A DNA stretch of 64,000 bases from Trichobilharzia regenti (Eukaryota > Platyhelminthes > Trematoda > Strigeidida > Schistosomatidae), in contig OX235262.1 in the NCBI GenBank assembly GCA_944472135.2, positions 70,928,887 to 70,992,886 on the forward strand. The letters are read 5' to 3'. The position numbers and the translations under genes were made by a program. Within the stretch, counting starts at the first letter, position 1. Every line of letters begins with the position of its first letter. Positions 34,910-45,779 of this stretch are shown in pieces. Below the pieces are notes generated by a model. The model was not told the origin of the DNA. It made no database searches and saw only the letters and a program-made list of their open reading frames with translations.

Positions 34910-35105
34910 GGTGGGTGGTGACTAGCTGTGAAATCTAGGATGCGCATTTCATCCTATTTCAGACTGGTCATCCGGGTGTCCCTGCATTCCCCAGTGAGTG
35001 GTGGTATTCCCATCGAGGCTGGAACCCAGTGCCCGTAGTTTCAAACTCCAAAGCGTCATCCACTCGACCACGTGGGCCACGAGAGCCATCTCTTGTGCAA
35101 TGGTC
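34910..35105 (-). repeat. Sm-alpha-type SINE, minus strand, dead hammerhead
   Basis: The minus strand reads the head (CACGTGGTCGAGTGGATGAC), then CCGGATGACCAGTCTGAAAT, GGATGAAATGCGCATCC and TAGATTTCAC. The core is ATGACCA instead of CTGACGA. Confidence 0.8.
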
Positions 35106-35245
35106 TTAATTATTATTTAATTCAATTTAGATTTACTCGTCGATTGATTGGACTGAAGTCTTCAGTCTCAGGCTGATATGTCGGTTACTATTGGAGATTC
35201 TACGACGATGTCTGTTCATGTAACTTGAAGTCAGCTGGTGGATGG
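35106..35245 (-). repeat. Sm-alpha tail, minus strand
   Basis: CGTCGATTGATTGGACTGAA, CAGTCTCAGGCTGATATGTC and GGTGGATGGTGACTAGCAG are the element's 3' tail in reverse. Confidence 0.75.
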
Positions 35246-35470
35246 TGACTAGCAGTGGCGTTTGGAACTAAGGGCACTGGGTTCGAACCTCGGTGAGAAA
35301 ACCACCACTTACTGGGGAATGCAAGTACATCCAACTAGCTGACAAGTCCCAAGTAGGACGAAATGCGCATTCTGGATTCCACTGCTAGTCATGACCACAC
35401 ATCACCGAATCATCTGTAAAGGACTTTGGTCCAATCAATCGACGAGAAAATCTAAATTGAATTGAATATG
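35246..35470 (+). repeat. Sm-alpha-type SINE, plus strand, mutated hammerhead
   Basis: GGGCACTGGGTTCGAACCTC, then AGCTGACAAGTCCCAAGTAG, GGACGAAATGCGCATTC, TGGATTCCACTGC and, after a gap, the tail end (TCAATCGACGAGAAAATC). Core CTGACAA has the eighth-position G changed to A, and there is an insertion in stem I. Confidence 0.8.
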
Positions 35471-35474
35471 TGTT

Positions 35475-36025
35475 CATCTCTTTATCTCAATTTATCTAAT
35501 CCCCAAACACCAATTGTACTTCCCCCTCCCCAGGCCTTCGCTATTTACTATGCTCTGATAAGAGACATCTGTTTCATTACAAATGAACAGATGTACTTTG
35601 CAGTACAAATATCATTATTATTATCATTATTATTTTTTTACTTAGTAAGAACTATATAAGTTGTACACACTACTGATATCTTGGAATAATTACACATTTC
35701 TTTATCAAGATGTGAATGACTGTGTATATATATACAAAGAATTCATGCTGTATACAGTTCCTAATGATTTTAATTATCGTTTTCTTTTTTAATGTGTGAG
35801 TAAAAATGAAGATTAAAAAGAACTGTAAAACCTCAAGTCATTCGAAATACTCTATTTGGATTTAATTTCAAAACCATTCGATGATCTTGATGCTGTATCG
35901 AAAAGTAGCTGGTTTCACCGTCTGTTTTCACCTAACAGGGAACTTCTTAGATAAATTTGAGTGGTATATCGCTCATAAGCTGGTTATATTTTGGACTCTA
36001 AATTTACTTCATGAATAATCTCCAT
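35475..36025. other. No feature recognised
   Basis: AT-rich; a short TTATTATCA microsatellite near 35615. Confidence 0.4.
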
Positions 36026-36029
36026 CCAG

Positions 36030-36745
36030 GCATATTAATGAAAACAAAACACGTAGTTTAGCAACGAGTCTCATTTCGGTGGAGAATTCATTTTCTTAGC
36101 TGCACAATCGCAATTATATTTATGACAGTTATTTTGTATGCATGTGTACATTAAGTTTGTCAAACAAACTACAAATTACAATTGGTTATGGTTACTTTTT
36201 AACTAAACAGGTGAAAATTAAGAAGTTTTTGGTGGAGTTACGTAATACAAAAACGGTCAAGAAAATTGGGTGTTAATGAAACTAGTGTAGTAACAAAGGT
36301 GGAGTTGTCACAAACAGTTGTTAAAAAAAGAAGTTACGTAATAATATGAATAGTTGGATGATTGAGCTGTACTCATATACACAAAGGAACAAAGTAGAGA
36401 ATACGAAATTACGGAAGAGTTCTAAATGAGTACAAGAATCATAAGCAATTGAAGAAACAGGTAGACAAACAAAATTAAGTCATAAAAAATCAACAAAGTT
36501 GTTATCATGATAATAGAAGTGATTGAGTTATTAATTCTCTTTTGTATGCACAGCTTCGGTTTTTTCAGTGTGAATGACCAGAGTTTCAGCGATACAAAGA
36601 AGGCGAAACTGTTATGCCTTTGGTAGGTTATTCTTGACTCTGTAGACTACTTTGAAGGAGGAGGCGATTGTTGAGATGGAATGATCAGTGTTAACCAGGT
36701 GTTCAATTATCGCACTCCTTATAGCACTACTATTGCCTTTCACAA
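36030..36745 (-). mobile_element. Penelope-like element, 3' end
   Basis: The minus strand encodes the endonuclease C-terminus (SAIRSAIIEHLVNTDHSIS, SSFKVVYRVKNN, then a stop and frame pieces ending in ETLVIHTEKTEAV). The untranslated end follows, down to a terminal-repeat piece with AGCTAAGAAAATGAATTC and CACCGAAATGAGAC near 36070-36100. The last piece is also found at 45.8 and 63.6 kb. Confidence 0.75.
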
Positions 36746-36799
36746 TCATGTTGGATAGTGTTCTTGAATCTTGTTGGACAGGATGCGCGTCGAACGATA

Positions 36800-37035
36800 T
36801 GATATATGCAGGTATGGGTGGTGGTTCAGTGGTAGAATACCCATCAATTCGGTTCACAGTCAATTCTCGCATAGACCTCGCCTAGTTTACCAAGCGATTA
36901 TAAACCTGGAAAAGAAGGCATGCTGAGTTGGTGATATCAGTCCACGCTAACTCCTTAAAAACCCCACCACCTCTGCTGAGACTGTAAAAGCTTAGAGCCC
37001 TCTGTCCTACATGGAATGCGAGGAAGTAAACAAAA
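36800..37035 (+). repeat. tRNA-Gly-like SINE (SINE-C), plus strand
   Basis: GGTGGTGGTTCAGTGGTAGAAT is very close to the 5' half of a eukaryotic tRNA-Gly (GGTTCAGTGGTAGAATTC). The body TAGTTTACCAAGCGATTATA and a worn tail end (AAAAGCTTAGAGCCCTC) follow. Best-preserved head of the family here. Confidence 0.75.
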
Positions 37036-37264
37036 ACAAATTGCCAGCAAACTCCTCCTTAAATTGTCTGGTAGTGCGCTATTAAGAAATCAAACTGTTG
37101 CTACAGTTAGTAAAATTACGTAGGCAAACAGATATTTCCCAGAATTTCATAATAGAATTCTTTCGTTTTTCAAAATTAACTTGTCTGAAAGATTTACTAG
37201 GTCAAGTGAATAGCGTTAAACAATCCTCTCTATCTATATTTATTTTTTCAAGTGTTGTTTTGCA

Positions 37265-37425
37265 GGGATTTTCGTTTGATTGCATGGAGGATTTCATCAT
37301 CAGCTGACACTGCTGAAGAGTCCCAAACTTGGACGAAACAGCTGTCCAGTACTCCTATGTTTTCCAGTGGTTCTCTAACTGATGTCAGCTCATGATGAAA
37401 TCCTTATTGCACGGGATTTCATTGG
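37265..37425 (+). repeat. SINE-B copy, plus strand
   Basis: A fragment of the tail in reverse (GGAGGATTTCATCATCAGC) runs straight into a plus-strand hammerhead-like zone and tail, ending TCATGATGAAATCC. Confidence 0.8.
37305..37352 (+). ncRNA. Hammerhead-like motif in SINE-B, core intact
   Basis: Stem I is ACTG (37309-37312) with CAGT (37347-37350). The core CTGAAGA is at 37313-37319. Stem II is GTCC (37320-37323) with GGAC (37331-37334), the GAAA is at 37335-37338, palindromic CAGCTG serves as stem III, and GTC (37344-37346) is the expected cleavage triplet. All invariant hammerhead positions are met. Stem I has only four pairs, so activity would probably be weak. The module is in a SINE family distinct from Sm-alpha. 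Confidence 0.6.
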
Positions 37426-37434
37426 TTTCAAGTT

Positions 37435-37700
37435 TAATAACGGAATGATATCAGTTAGAGAACCATTGGAAACAGATTAGTATTGGACAGGTGTTTTGTC
37501 CTAAGTTTGGGAAGCACCTATGACCCCACCGAAGAGTGAACCTAGGAATTTCAGGTTACAAGGTGAGCTTGTTGACCATTCAGTCACTGGGATGAAATCC
37601 AGGGGTGGGTTCATGAATTCTAACTACTGATAATGATTCACTGAATTCATATCTAGTGGACGAATCCTATTATGTTTGGTAGACGACTTCACAATTATGG
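37435..37700 (-). repeat. SINE-B copy, minus strand
   Basis: Reverse-strand ATATCAGTTAGAGAACC, GGTGTTTTGTCC, CCTAAGTTTGGGAAGC and TTGACCATTCAGTCACTGG; the B-box zone is altered. Confidence 0.65.
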
Positions 37701-37984
37701 ATACAATGTTGTGTTGAATTGTAGACAGTTCAAAGGAAGCATTGTTAACGTGTTATTAATGGTGTAAAGTCATATAATACAGTGTATGATTCTTGAAGTA
37801 GAAAATGTTATCTGGAACTATAAATTCGTCTGAATGATGAAGTGGCTATAACGAGTGACCTACCCATCTGATAAATCATTTATAAAGCAAATTCAAAGCA
37901 ACACACGTAAGCAAACACTATAGTGTTTTCAGTCAGATCACATCATGGTTTACCCTAGTATACATAACTTTACAAATAAATGTG

Positions 37985-38305
37985 AAATGTTGTTGGTATT
38001 AGATGGTTGGAGGCAATCGGCCACAGGAAGCCCTGCTTGACCTAGGTTTCGTGCTAGTTGGCACTCATCAGTCAGCAAGGCATATCTGCAACCTCAGAGG
38101 AACTCATGTCCCTTCTGAGATTCGAATCCGCGTCACCCAGTGCCGCCTGCGGTCAGAGATGTTACGACTGAGCTATTCGGCGTCGCGACTGACCTCCTGT
38201 AGGACTGCAGTGGATACTTTAATTGGACACTAGTCAGTAACTAGAGTGATTTGTCTAGTCCTGTGTTTGGTGCAGACTGAATTCTATCAGTCAAGTTTGT
38301 GAATG
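37985..38305 (-). repeat. SINE-D copy, minus strand, near full-length
   Basis: The minus strand shows GCCGAATAGCTCAGTCGTAA (A-box zone), GACGCGGATTCGAATCTC, GGTTGCAGATATGCCTTG, the AGCACGAAACCTAGGTC zone and the GGCCGATTGCC end, with 3' flank CAAACTTGACTGATAG. Confidence 0.8.
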
Positions 38306-38744
38306 TGAAATATAAGATTTCGCATATAGATTGTGCAATTAGTCATAATAATAATAGTATTAATAATAATAATTCTATTAATAACAAAGATGAAAACCGT
38401 GGACAGATTTATGATAACAAGGACAATGAAAAGCGGCATGATTAAACAAATAAATGTTCATATAGATGCAGTAGATAAAACCGTTTCTCATTACAACTTG
38501 TTATCGCAAATTGCTCCTTTTTTCATCTTTTTATTTACTAGACATTATTATTATTATGACTAATTGTACAGTTTTTATGCAGGATCTTATCATCCAGTCG
38601 AAAAATTACCTTGACTGGTTTATATTTAATATTTTCTAGTAAAGTTGTATATACTAGAGATCTAATTGGAAGCAATACTAATCGCTAACTCATATCCATT
38701 TTTGAACAAACTTGAGATAATTTGAATAGTGACGAAATAATTCT

Positions 38745-39110
38745 TGAAAATTAATGTGACGATCACTAGTGGTGACTAGTGGAGTCCAAGTGGTAGTGTA
38801 GGACAGCACAAATGCTTGCCGATGACATATGCTTGTAGTGGCTCTCAAATCGCGAATTGACAGAAGTTAGAATTTATGAACCGACGACTGTATTCTGTCC
38901 CAGTGGTTGAATGACCAACCAGCACCTCCTCTCTTTGTAATCTAAAGGTCCTGGGTTCGATCCCCATTGAGATCATGGGCATGCATCACTGAAGAGTTCC
39001 AAAACAGGACGAAATGGCTGTTCAGAACTCCAGCAGTTATTTCCACCAGTACTCTAAGTGATGTTAATCCATGACCGCATCCCTACAGATTAATTTTTGA
39101 AAATTGTTCA
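38745..39110 (+). repeat. SINE-B copy, plus strand
   Basis: GGTGACTAGTGGAGTCC, GTCCTGGGTTCGATCCCC, CACTGAAGAGTTCC, GGACGAAATGGCTGTTCAG and the tail. The core is CTGAAGA with GAAA, but stem I is unpaired. It ends about 100 bp before the second visible exon. Confidence 0.75.
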
Positions 39111-39216
39111 CTTCAATGTGTTGTTTTGAATTTTACTATGGGAATCTTTAATATTTTGATATTTCAGTTTACACAATATCTTGATGTTGTTATCGTTGTT
39201 GTTTTTCTTTTCAAAG

Positions 39217-39299
39217 AATCCAAACAGCCTGTTGAGCTTGCGCGAACAAAATCCGTCGACAGTTCATTCTTGTCAAAACCAACTCAACCAGCTAAACAG
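39217..39299 (+). CDS. SVIL-like: Supervillin-like exon 2 of 6 visible (linker)
   Basis: A short exon of 83 bp between a good acceptor (pyrimidine run then CAAAG) and the donor AAACAG/GTAAGA. It enters in phase 1 and leaves in phase 0, encoding about 28 residues that begin ESKQPVELARTKSVDSS and end PAKQ. The composition is polar and serine-rich, with RTKSVDSS resembling a basophilic kinase site (inference). The phase match on both sides is the main support. The exon sits in a 12-kb stretch of SINEs, with a SINE copy starting only about 20 bp after the donor. Confidence 0.72.
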
Positions 39300-39319
39300 G
39301 TAAGACTCTAATTATTTTC

Positions 39320-39560
39320 TACAGCAGGTCAGATGCGAGGACAAATAGTCGCCATGGATGACATTCGCTAGTGGCAGTGCCACATTATGGCCAGTGGATA
39401 GGGTCTATGAGCCCGTCTTGTAACCAAAAGGTGCTGAGTTAGGACCGTTGTGGTGGGTGTGTACTACTGAAGAGCCCCAAACTAGGATGAACAGCTGTCA
39501 AGTACTCCCTGCAGGCTTTCCAATGATCCTCTAACTGATGTCAATTCATGATGAAATCCT
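39320..39560 (+). repeat. SINE-B copy, plus strand
   Basis: Begins about 20 bp after the donor of the second visible exon: GGACAAATAGTCGCCATGG, AGCCCGTCTTGTAACC, GTACTACTGAAGAGCCCC, GGATGAACAGCTGTC and the tail. GAAA is changed. Confidence 0.75.
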
Positions 39561-40090
39561 GAATATTTTCCCTGCATTAGCTCATAGCTTATATGGAGTA
39601 AAGAAAAATGTGCTGAACCACTGGTTACTTCACCATTGATTGATATTTCCTTTTTCTGGGTTTCATGCTTTAGCATCATCATAATTTGTTTTCTATGAGG
39701 AGACAGTTCAGTGTGTATAGTAGTAGCTTGGTATTGCAAATTTAAGCATCGGTAGCTCTCAAGGCATTTATACATGCCTCAGTTATGACATAATAATGAT
39801 GAAAACAGCTCAATTCTGAACAATATTTTTACACGGCACTGAGTTCTTAGTGCATTTTATCGCATAATGGCTACTCTTAATACAGGATTTTCAGGTAAAG
39901 TAGTAACATTGCGGATGCCATGCTGTTCGAGACGAAGCATGGATCCAATCTCTTAGGATATTTTTCCTAATGTCACTTTAGAAATGACATCTAACGAATC
40001 CAAAGATATAAATAATTAGATGATGAAAAACAATAAGAAATGATAAAAGTTGACACAAACAGCTGGATTCAAATTTAAGTAGTCTAATAA
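39561..40090. other. No feature recognised
   Basis: AT-rich; no family or exon recognised. Confidence 0.35.
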
Positions 40091-40094
40091 TCTA

Positions 40095-40260
40095 ATGCGT
40101 CGGTGGCACAGTGGTTAGGACTCTCGCCGACCATGCACATGGTCCGGGGTTCGAGCCCACGCTGGCGCACACCTGATATCTATGGTCGGCCTGCATAATT
40201 TGGGCTACCGATATTCATGCTGAAAATTCCATACTTGTACCAAAAATACAGTGTGGAATG
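40095..40260 (+). repeat. tRNA-derived SINE-E, plus strand
   Basis: GCGTCGGTGGCACAGTGGTT, then GGGGTTCGAGCCC, GATATCTATGGTCGGCCTGC and GAAAATTCCATACTTG. Opposite orientation to 16525-16680. An A-run follows at 40264. Confidence 0.85.
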
Positions 40261-40274
40261 AAGCTGTAAATCAA

Positions 40275-41310
40275 AAAAAAAAAAAAAACAGTAAGACAAT
40301 GCTTCCTATTATCACTGATGATATTCCTAATTGTGATGCACTGGATTATGCGTCAGACTGTGCATTGAGAGTGAGAAGAAAAACACGTTGGACCTATATG
40401 AAGACTCTAGGAGATCTGGATGTCGCAGGTGATATATGTTTAATGTTACACAAACTCGAAGAATTGCAGGCGAAAACACAACAAACTGACTGAAGAGGCA
40501 GAGAAAACATCAATCACTATAGGTGAACATGGAGAAGACGGAGGGGTGATGAAGATGACCAACCAACAGTAGCTGCAACAACTACCAGCAACAGTCACCA
40601 TCATCGAGAGAGATTTGACAGGGGTTAGTTACTTGCTTCATTTATCTAGGAGGCACGTGGTTCCAACCACAACATTTGGAACGAATGAAGATGTCAGAGA
40701 GGGCCAGCATGGATCGGAAGGGGCAAGATACGCCTTCATCAACCTGAAACTAGTTTAAAATATTCTCTGCACTCCGTAGAATAAAGAAGAAGACTCGGAT
40801 TTTAAATACAAATGTGAAGTCTGTCGGCTCCTCCATACGGATAAGAAACCTGAACTATGTATCACGAAAAGTGTTTCCAACAAGTTACAGACTTTTACCA
40901 ACAGCTTCCTGCTTCGCTGCCTCCATAGTGAAAATCAAATGGTTGGCTGGCAGGCCAGAAAAAGAATCAGCAGCAAGAAACTTCGTCGATGAACGAACAA
41001 ACCAAGAGGCGATCACTCAACAAATATGTAGGAGAAAATGGAGATGGATCGGACATACATTGAGGAGCCTATCGAATGACATCGCACACCAGGTCAATGC
41101 TCGAATGGAATCCAAATAGGAGGCAGTGAGTAGGTCGTCGGTGCGAGGGTGACATGAAAGAGATCGTGTGAGGAGGAGGAGGAGGGGATGAGAGATTATG
41201 GTCATTCATTGACCCAGCTGAAGAGGACGGCAGAGAATAGAAGTGGAGATGTGTTGCTGAAGTCCTATGTTCCACTGGGAAACTAAGTTAATAATAATAA
41301 TAATAATTCA
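40275..41310 (+). mobile_element. Non-LTR retrotransposon, 5'-truncated
   Basis: The plus strand reads the reverse transcriptase region around the catalytic motif as LDVAGDICLMLHKLEELQAK, where DYADD-type residues are expected (first D changed to G). Next come NTNVKSVGSSIRIR, CRRKWRWIGHTLRSLSNDIA and HQVNARMESK, then a stop. The 3' end is close to GTTCCACTGGGAAACTAAG followed by (TAA)n. Only plus-strand copy of the family in the window. Confidence 0.85.
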
Positions 41311-41609
41311 AACCGGCCACCGTATCACTTAAAGAATCACTGTGTAACAATCCTCTACTGAATTCGTTATAAAACTTGCGAAAGAATTATTGAAAATGAA
41401 GGATTACCATAGTTATGATCGGTACTATACACTGTTTTATTTAACACAGTACTTCGTCTTTGTGTCAGATGGTATTTTATATGAGACATATAAGTAGATC
41501 GCATGATCTGATAAGAAAAGTTAATCGAAACGTTAACGCTGACATTAGTTTGTGAATAAAAAATAATGAAGAAATCAAGACGGAGAAAAAGTGTGAATCT
41601 GTTATCATT

Positions 41610-41750
41610 ATTTGCCCTTAGGGTTCCTAGTAAAACATAGGGCTTCAGTAGCACACCACCATTTCACATGGTTCTCTGCCATCTTTTCTTTTTTGCTGGC
41701 TTGATGATTGCTCATGAGCCTTTAGTTCCTCCTCACAAATTGAAGAGTAT
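41610..41750 (-). mobile_element. Non-LTR retrotransposon 3' terminus fragment
   Basis: GGGTTCCTAGTAAAACATAG and GGCTTCAGTAGCACACCACC are the 3'-terminal bases of the family in reverse. Confidence 0.7.
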
Positions 41751-41754
41751 GATA

Positions 41755-42355
41755 TTTCGAGTTAAATAGGTTAGAAGCAAATGAAGCAACACTACGGCAA
41801 CTAATTTAGTTTTCAAACCCTAAATATTCTCTAAAGTCTAGAATGACATCGAGGTGATACTGAGATGTCACAACAATCCGTCTTTTGAAAACCATCTACT
41901 TCAAGGATAAACATCTTCTCTCAGCACTGAAAGTTTTACTTGTCCACTGATCATTTTCACACGCATCACTCACTGCCATGTAGAGTCGTCCATGCTGTGT
42001 GAACGTGGTGTTTTCTTCCGTATACACAATTTCTTGTCTTCATGGGAACATGAGTTCTCTTAAAATTACAAATATGTGCAACTATTGACTACTGTTGACC
42101 AACTAATAACCAACGGATGGCATCATTTTCTCATAGAGAATAGAATTCATCCTGTGTAGGAATTTCACTGGATTGTCAGGTTCGTCTAACTTGACTAGAA
42201 TGCTTCTCTAGAACACGACACTATTATCAACTGATCACCTGAAAATATCCCTTACATTGGGATAGACAAAAATTCAGGTAGGGAAAAATGACGACTCGAA
42301 GGAGAAAACAATGTACCTAACAACCACGACAACGTTTGTTTATCAGAGAAAATAC
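41755..42355. other. No feature recognised
   Basis: AT-rich sequence without recognisable family. Confidence 0.35.
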
Positions 42356-42359
42356 ATAG

Positions 42360-42480
42360 TATATCTTTAATTGAACACTAGTAACTAGTGTGACGTGTCT
42401 AGTCCTTTCTTTGGTGCAGACTGAATTCTGTCAGTCAAGATTGCAATGTGACCACTACTCTAGATAGCTCGCCAACACGG
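42360..42480 (-). repeat. SINE-D 3' fragment, minus strand
   Basis: TTGAACACTAGTAACTAGTG, TAGTCCTTTCTTTGGTGC and TGAATTCTGTCAGTC; inverted with respect to the following copy. Confidence 0.7.
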
Positions 42481-42514
42481 TGCACATTGATTTGGTGATA
42501 TTGGATGGTTGGAT

Positions 42515-42790
42515 TTAAGTCTGCACCAAAGAAAGGACTAGGCACGTCACACTAGTTATTAGTGTCCAATGAAAATACCCAATCCAGTCCTACAGAAGGT
42601 CAATTAAGAGCCCGAATAGCTCAATGGTCACGTCTCTGACTGCAGCACTGGGTGATGCGGGTTCGAATCTCAGAAGGAACATGTGTTCCTTTGAGGTTGC
42701 ACATACGCCTCGCTGATTGGTGAGTGCCAACTAGCGTGAAACCTGGGTCAAACAAGGCTTCCTGTGGCCGATTGCCCCAACTACGTAATA
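42515..42790 (+). repeat. SINE-D copy, plus strand, full-length
   Basis: 5' part CTGCACCAAAGAAAGGAC (complement of 42396-42412), GCCCGAATAGCTCAATGGTC (A-box zone), GATGCGGGTTCGAATCTC (B box), GATTGGTGAGTGCCAACTAG and CCTGTGGCCGATTGCCCC. Confidence 0.85.
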
Positions 42791-43175
42791 ACATCGTATA
42801 TCATATTTACAAAACCTCAGGAGTTTAAGCCACAAATAAATAAACAAACATCCCTCATAAAATCAGACCATTAATAAACTAATCAAAAATAATGTCCAAG
42901 CAGGTCGCTATATCTGTGAACGCATAAACCATGACTTCACGTCTAACAAAGAAGGCTGTGCTTCCCAACAAGTTGATACTTTATTTACACAGTGGACTGT
43001 ACTCTATTTTCATTTGACTGATTTAAAACTGTTCACTGTATTCCTTGTGTTGTTCATCTACCTAAATGGTTGAGAAGAATATTTCATTCATATTTCTTTG
43101 TTTGAATTTTACATAATATATTGTCTCTGCATTCATTCATCATAGACCGTAAACTATTTTTTCTCTCTATTTAAG

Positions 43176-43342
43176 GCATCCAGAATTTCACAAAATGTCA
43201 AGGTACCACCTATTGAAGACAAAGCATTGTCTGATTTTTTCACAAGTAAACCAGCCGTTGAGTTGTCTAATGAATCATCTCCCGTCCAACTACCAACTAT
43301 GTCTGCACAACCAGATAAAGAAATGCGGAGCATGTATGAAAG
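43176..43342 (+). CDS. SVIL-like: Supervillin-like exon 3 of 6 visible (linker)
   Basis: The exon follows a strong pyrimidine tract (TTTTTTCTCTCT) and the acceptor TTTAAG, enters in phase 0, and ends at GAAAG/GTGAGA in phase 2. It encodes about 55 residues, including VPPIEDKALSDFF, ending in EMRSMYE with a split arginine codon completed by the next exon. Polar and charged, with no folded domain recognised. A Penelope-like element begins about 290 bp downstream in the intron. Confidence 0.82.
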
Positions 43343-43624
43343 GTGAGAAAATATAATCTATGAAAAAACAAACAAACTAGAAAGCAGTACGAAATTTGCA
43401 TATATTCAGAATTCATTTCTTTTGCTAATCATTCGAATATTTTGTAATTGCGTATAATGGAGGTTAGATAACAGTGAAAATATTAGAAAAGTGATTACAA
43501 AAGTACGTGTCACGATTGACAAGCTACTTTGTTAACCATGATTACTGACATTATAGCCTGAGTGAAAAGTTTTGATTCAAAAATTTATAGATTTATACCC
43601 ATTTATGAATTTGAATAGGACAAG

Positions 43625-44570
43625 AAAAACAGTGGTGTGTACAGAATAAAATGGTACCATCTTTTATTTCGTTGGCTTCTCATCAGCTGCTTCCAGACTG
43701 AAGTCATTATTAAATATATCTACAGAAATAATTTTAACATACTTGCACAGAGTTCATTTTTAAACAAAAATCAATCAATATATGCATACAATCCTAATAA
43801 TAATAATAAACACTTTATCCCAAACAATAATAATCATACACAATGGAATCTTTTGACATTACGTAATCAGATGAGAGAGAGGATGAAAACATCCAGTTAC
43901 CAGGGTAAGGAAAGACTGATAACCGCTTCGTTCCGAACGCATAAATCGTATTTCAAGCGCTTGATGGAGATCGCTTCGGCAAATTTAAGGAGAATTGAAC
44001 TCTTTTGCCTATTGATAATTTTGAACGATCGTCCGACGTCCACCTCATCACCTGTGTCAAGGAGAAGCCTGGCGATGACACTATTGAAAGCATTTGTTCC
44101 CTTTAAAGACAGGCTTTTCACTATATGTTCAGAAAATTGGAGGTATGCCCTTCTTTCTGTTCTCCCAATGTAACTACTCTAGCAGATACATGTAAATTTG
44201 TATATACAGTTGGAGTTAACATGAGAAGGATGTTTATCGATTTTTGATTGCACCAAAGAGCAAGTTGTTCGATAAGCGGGAACAAGCTTAGCTGCAGGAT
44301 AAGCTCTGCCTAGAGACATTCTCGATCTTCTGCTGACAACTGCTGTAACTTTTTCACCTTTATAATCAAGTTGAATGTAGATGGGCTTTTTCTCCAGTGT
44401 GATTTGTTCGACATTTGAGACTTCAGATCCTCCGCACTTGTTAATGAACCTTTTAAGGTAACTGTTGTTTTTCAACATCTTTTCGAGAAATTGTTACACA
44501 AACCACTGTTGTTCTTGTTTTATTCAAAGCTTAACTTTCTGAGGGTTTGTTAAATATAACCATACCAAGT
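43625..44570 (-). mobile_element. Penelope-like element, 5'-truncated 3' half
   Basis: The minus strand encodes SRRSRMSLGRAYPAAKLVPA (linker) and SNCIYKFTCIC (start of the GIY-YIG region). After a frameshift it reads SLKGTNAFNSVIARLLLDTG, RSFKIINRQKSS and KFAEAISIKRLKYDLCVRN. The terminal repeat with a hammerhead ends at about 43625, only some 290 bp after the third visible exon. Confidence 0.85.
43631..43700 (-). ncRNA. Small hammerhead ribozyme of a Penelope-like element
   Basis: On the minus strand: stem I GCAG with CTGT (43641-43644), core CTGATGA (43680-43686), a nine-base minimal stem II segment GAAGCCAAC, and GAAA (43667-43670). Stem III is a self-complementary TAAAAGATGGTACCATTTTA-type hairpin, followed by ATT at the cleavage position. 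Small hammerhead variants with a nearly absent stem II are known from Penelope-like elements. Related copies lie at 51.99 and 52.88 kb. Confidence 0.75.
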
Positions 44571-44574
44571 TGAG

Positions 44575-45775
44575 TGTCTAATATAAGTTGTCGTTTTCCT
44601 TCTAGTCATCGTTTCCCCCAGTTCGATTTTGTTTCTGTTGTAGTGTGGGAGATATTTTTAAGTGGATATAGCGTTGCGTTGTGGAGACACATTTTTGTGA
44701 AGTTACACAGAAACCACAACCCAGTTGTATTCTTTCATAACAGTGTGATAAAAGTATTTTAATTATAATTCGGAGTTATTTGATGAGTATTCCTGTTATT
44801 GTCAAGGTTTCTTGAATACGTGCTCACCTTGCATAATTTTCAAACTGTCAACTCAATTGATTTCAGATACTTGGTTAGTTAGTAAGAATGTTTAATAAGC
44901 TTGATTTTGACTACTAAAGAGTTAAATCTGAGGATGAAATGACAGTGTACAAGTTTTGTACTATTTCTACTGTCTGATACCAACTGTTTTTAACATACTT
45001 AGTCCTGATATTGATCGAAATCTTGACAAACAGAACATCCTTATGTTTAGATAATCTTCAAAAGATTTCTGGATAGTTGCAATGAACACCAGTACTTATT
45101 CTGTTGGAAAATTAAGCCTTACCTTCAGATAAAGATTTCATCAGTGATACCAACAGCAAAACTTTGATGGTATTGGCATAAAAGTGAACTTACAGACCAC
45201 TTGATGCCGATTATCATCTAAGTTGGCTTAAATATTGTTTCTACAAATTCGGTTTTAAGAAATATAGAGATTACTTTTGAGAATAAAGTATTTGTCTTAA
45301 GCTTGTGGCACACTGACTATACACTTAACTTCCAGCTAAATGGATCGTGGGTTCTAACTCCACTCCACTCCACCTACGGGGGTTGAGGCAGGCAGGTAGA
45401 GTATCACAAACCTTCGCATAATTAGTCTGGTTTATTATCTCAACTACATGTAATCACAAATGATTCCTAATGTTCATTGGATAAATGTAAACGAAGTAGG
45501 GTGAAGAGACAATGAAAATATGGATTATAGTTTAAGAATTTATTTAAGCTAGATCGAACTGTCATTATCAATGTTCACCACATGTTTTAAATGAGTGTAA
45601 TAGGTTATTGTGATGTTTATTTATAGGTTTATCGAGAATTTGCAAACATTTTGCATTAGAAATAATGTGTAGAATAGTTTAGTTGGGCTTACAACATGAG
45701 ACACATTCAAACACAATAGGAGGAAGGTGAGTGTGAACTAGTTATTTGACTCGATTTATTCTGATTCACGGAAAG
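44575..45775. other. No gene seen
   Basis: AT-rich. A tRNA-like worn piece may lie at 45320-45430 (GGATCGTGGGTTCTAACTCC). Confidence 0.35.
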
Positions 45776-45779
45776 TAGC

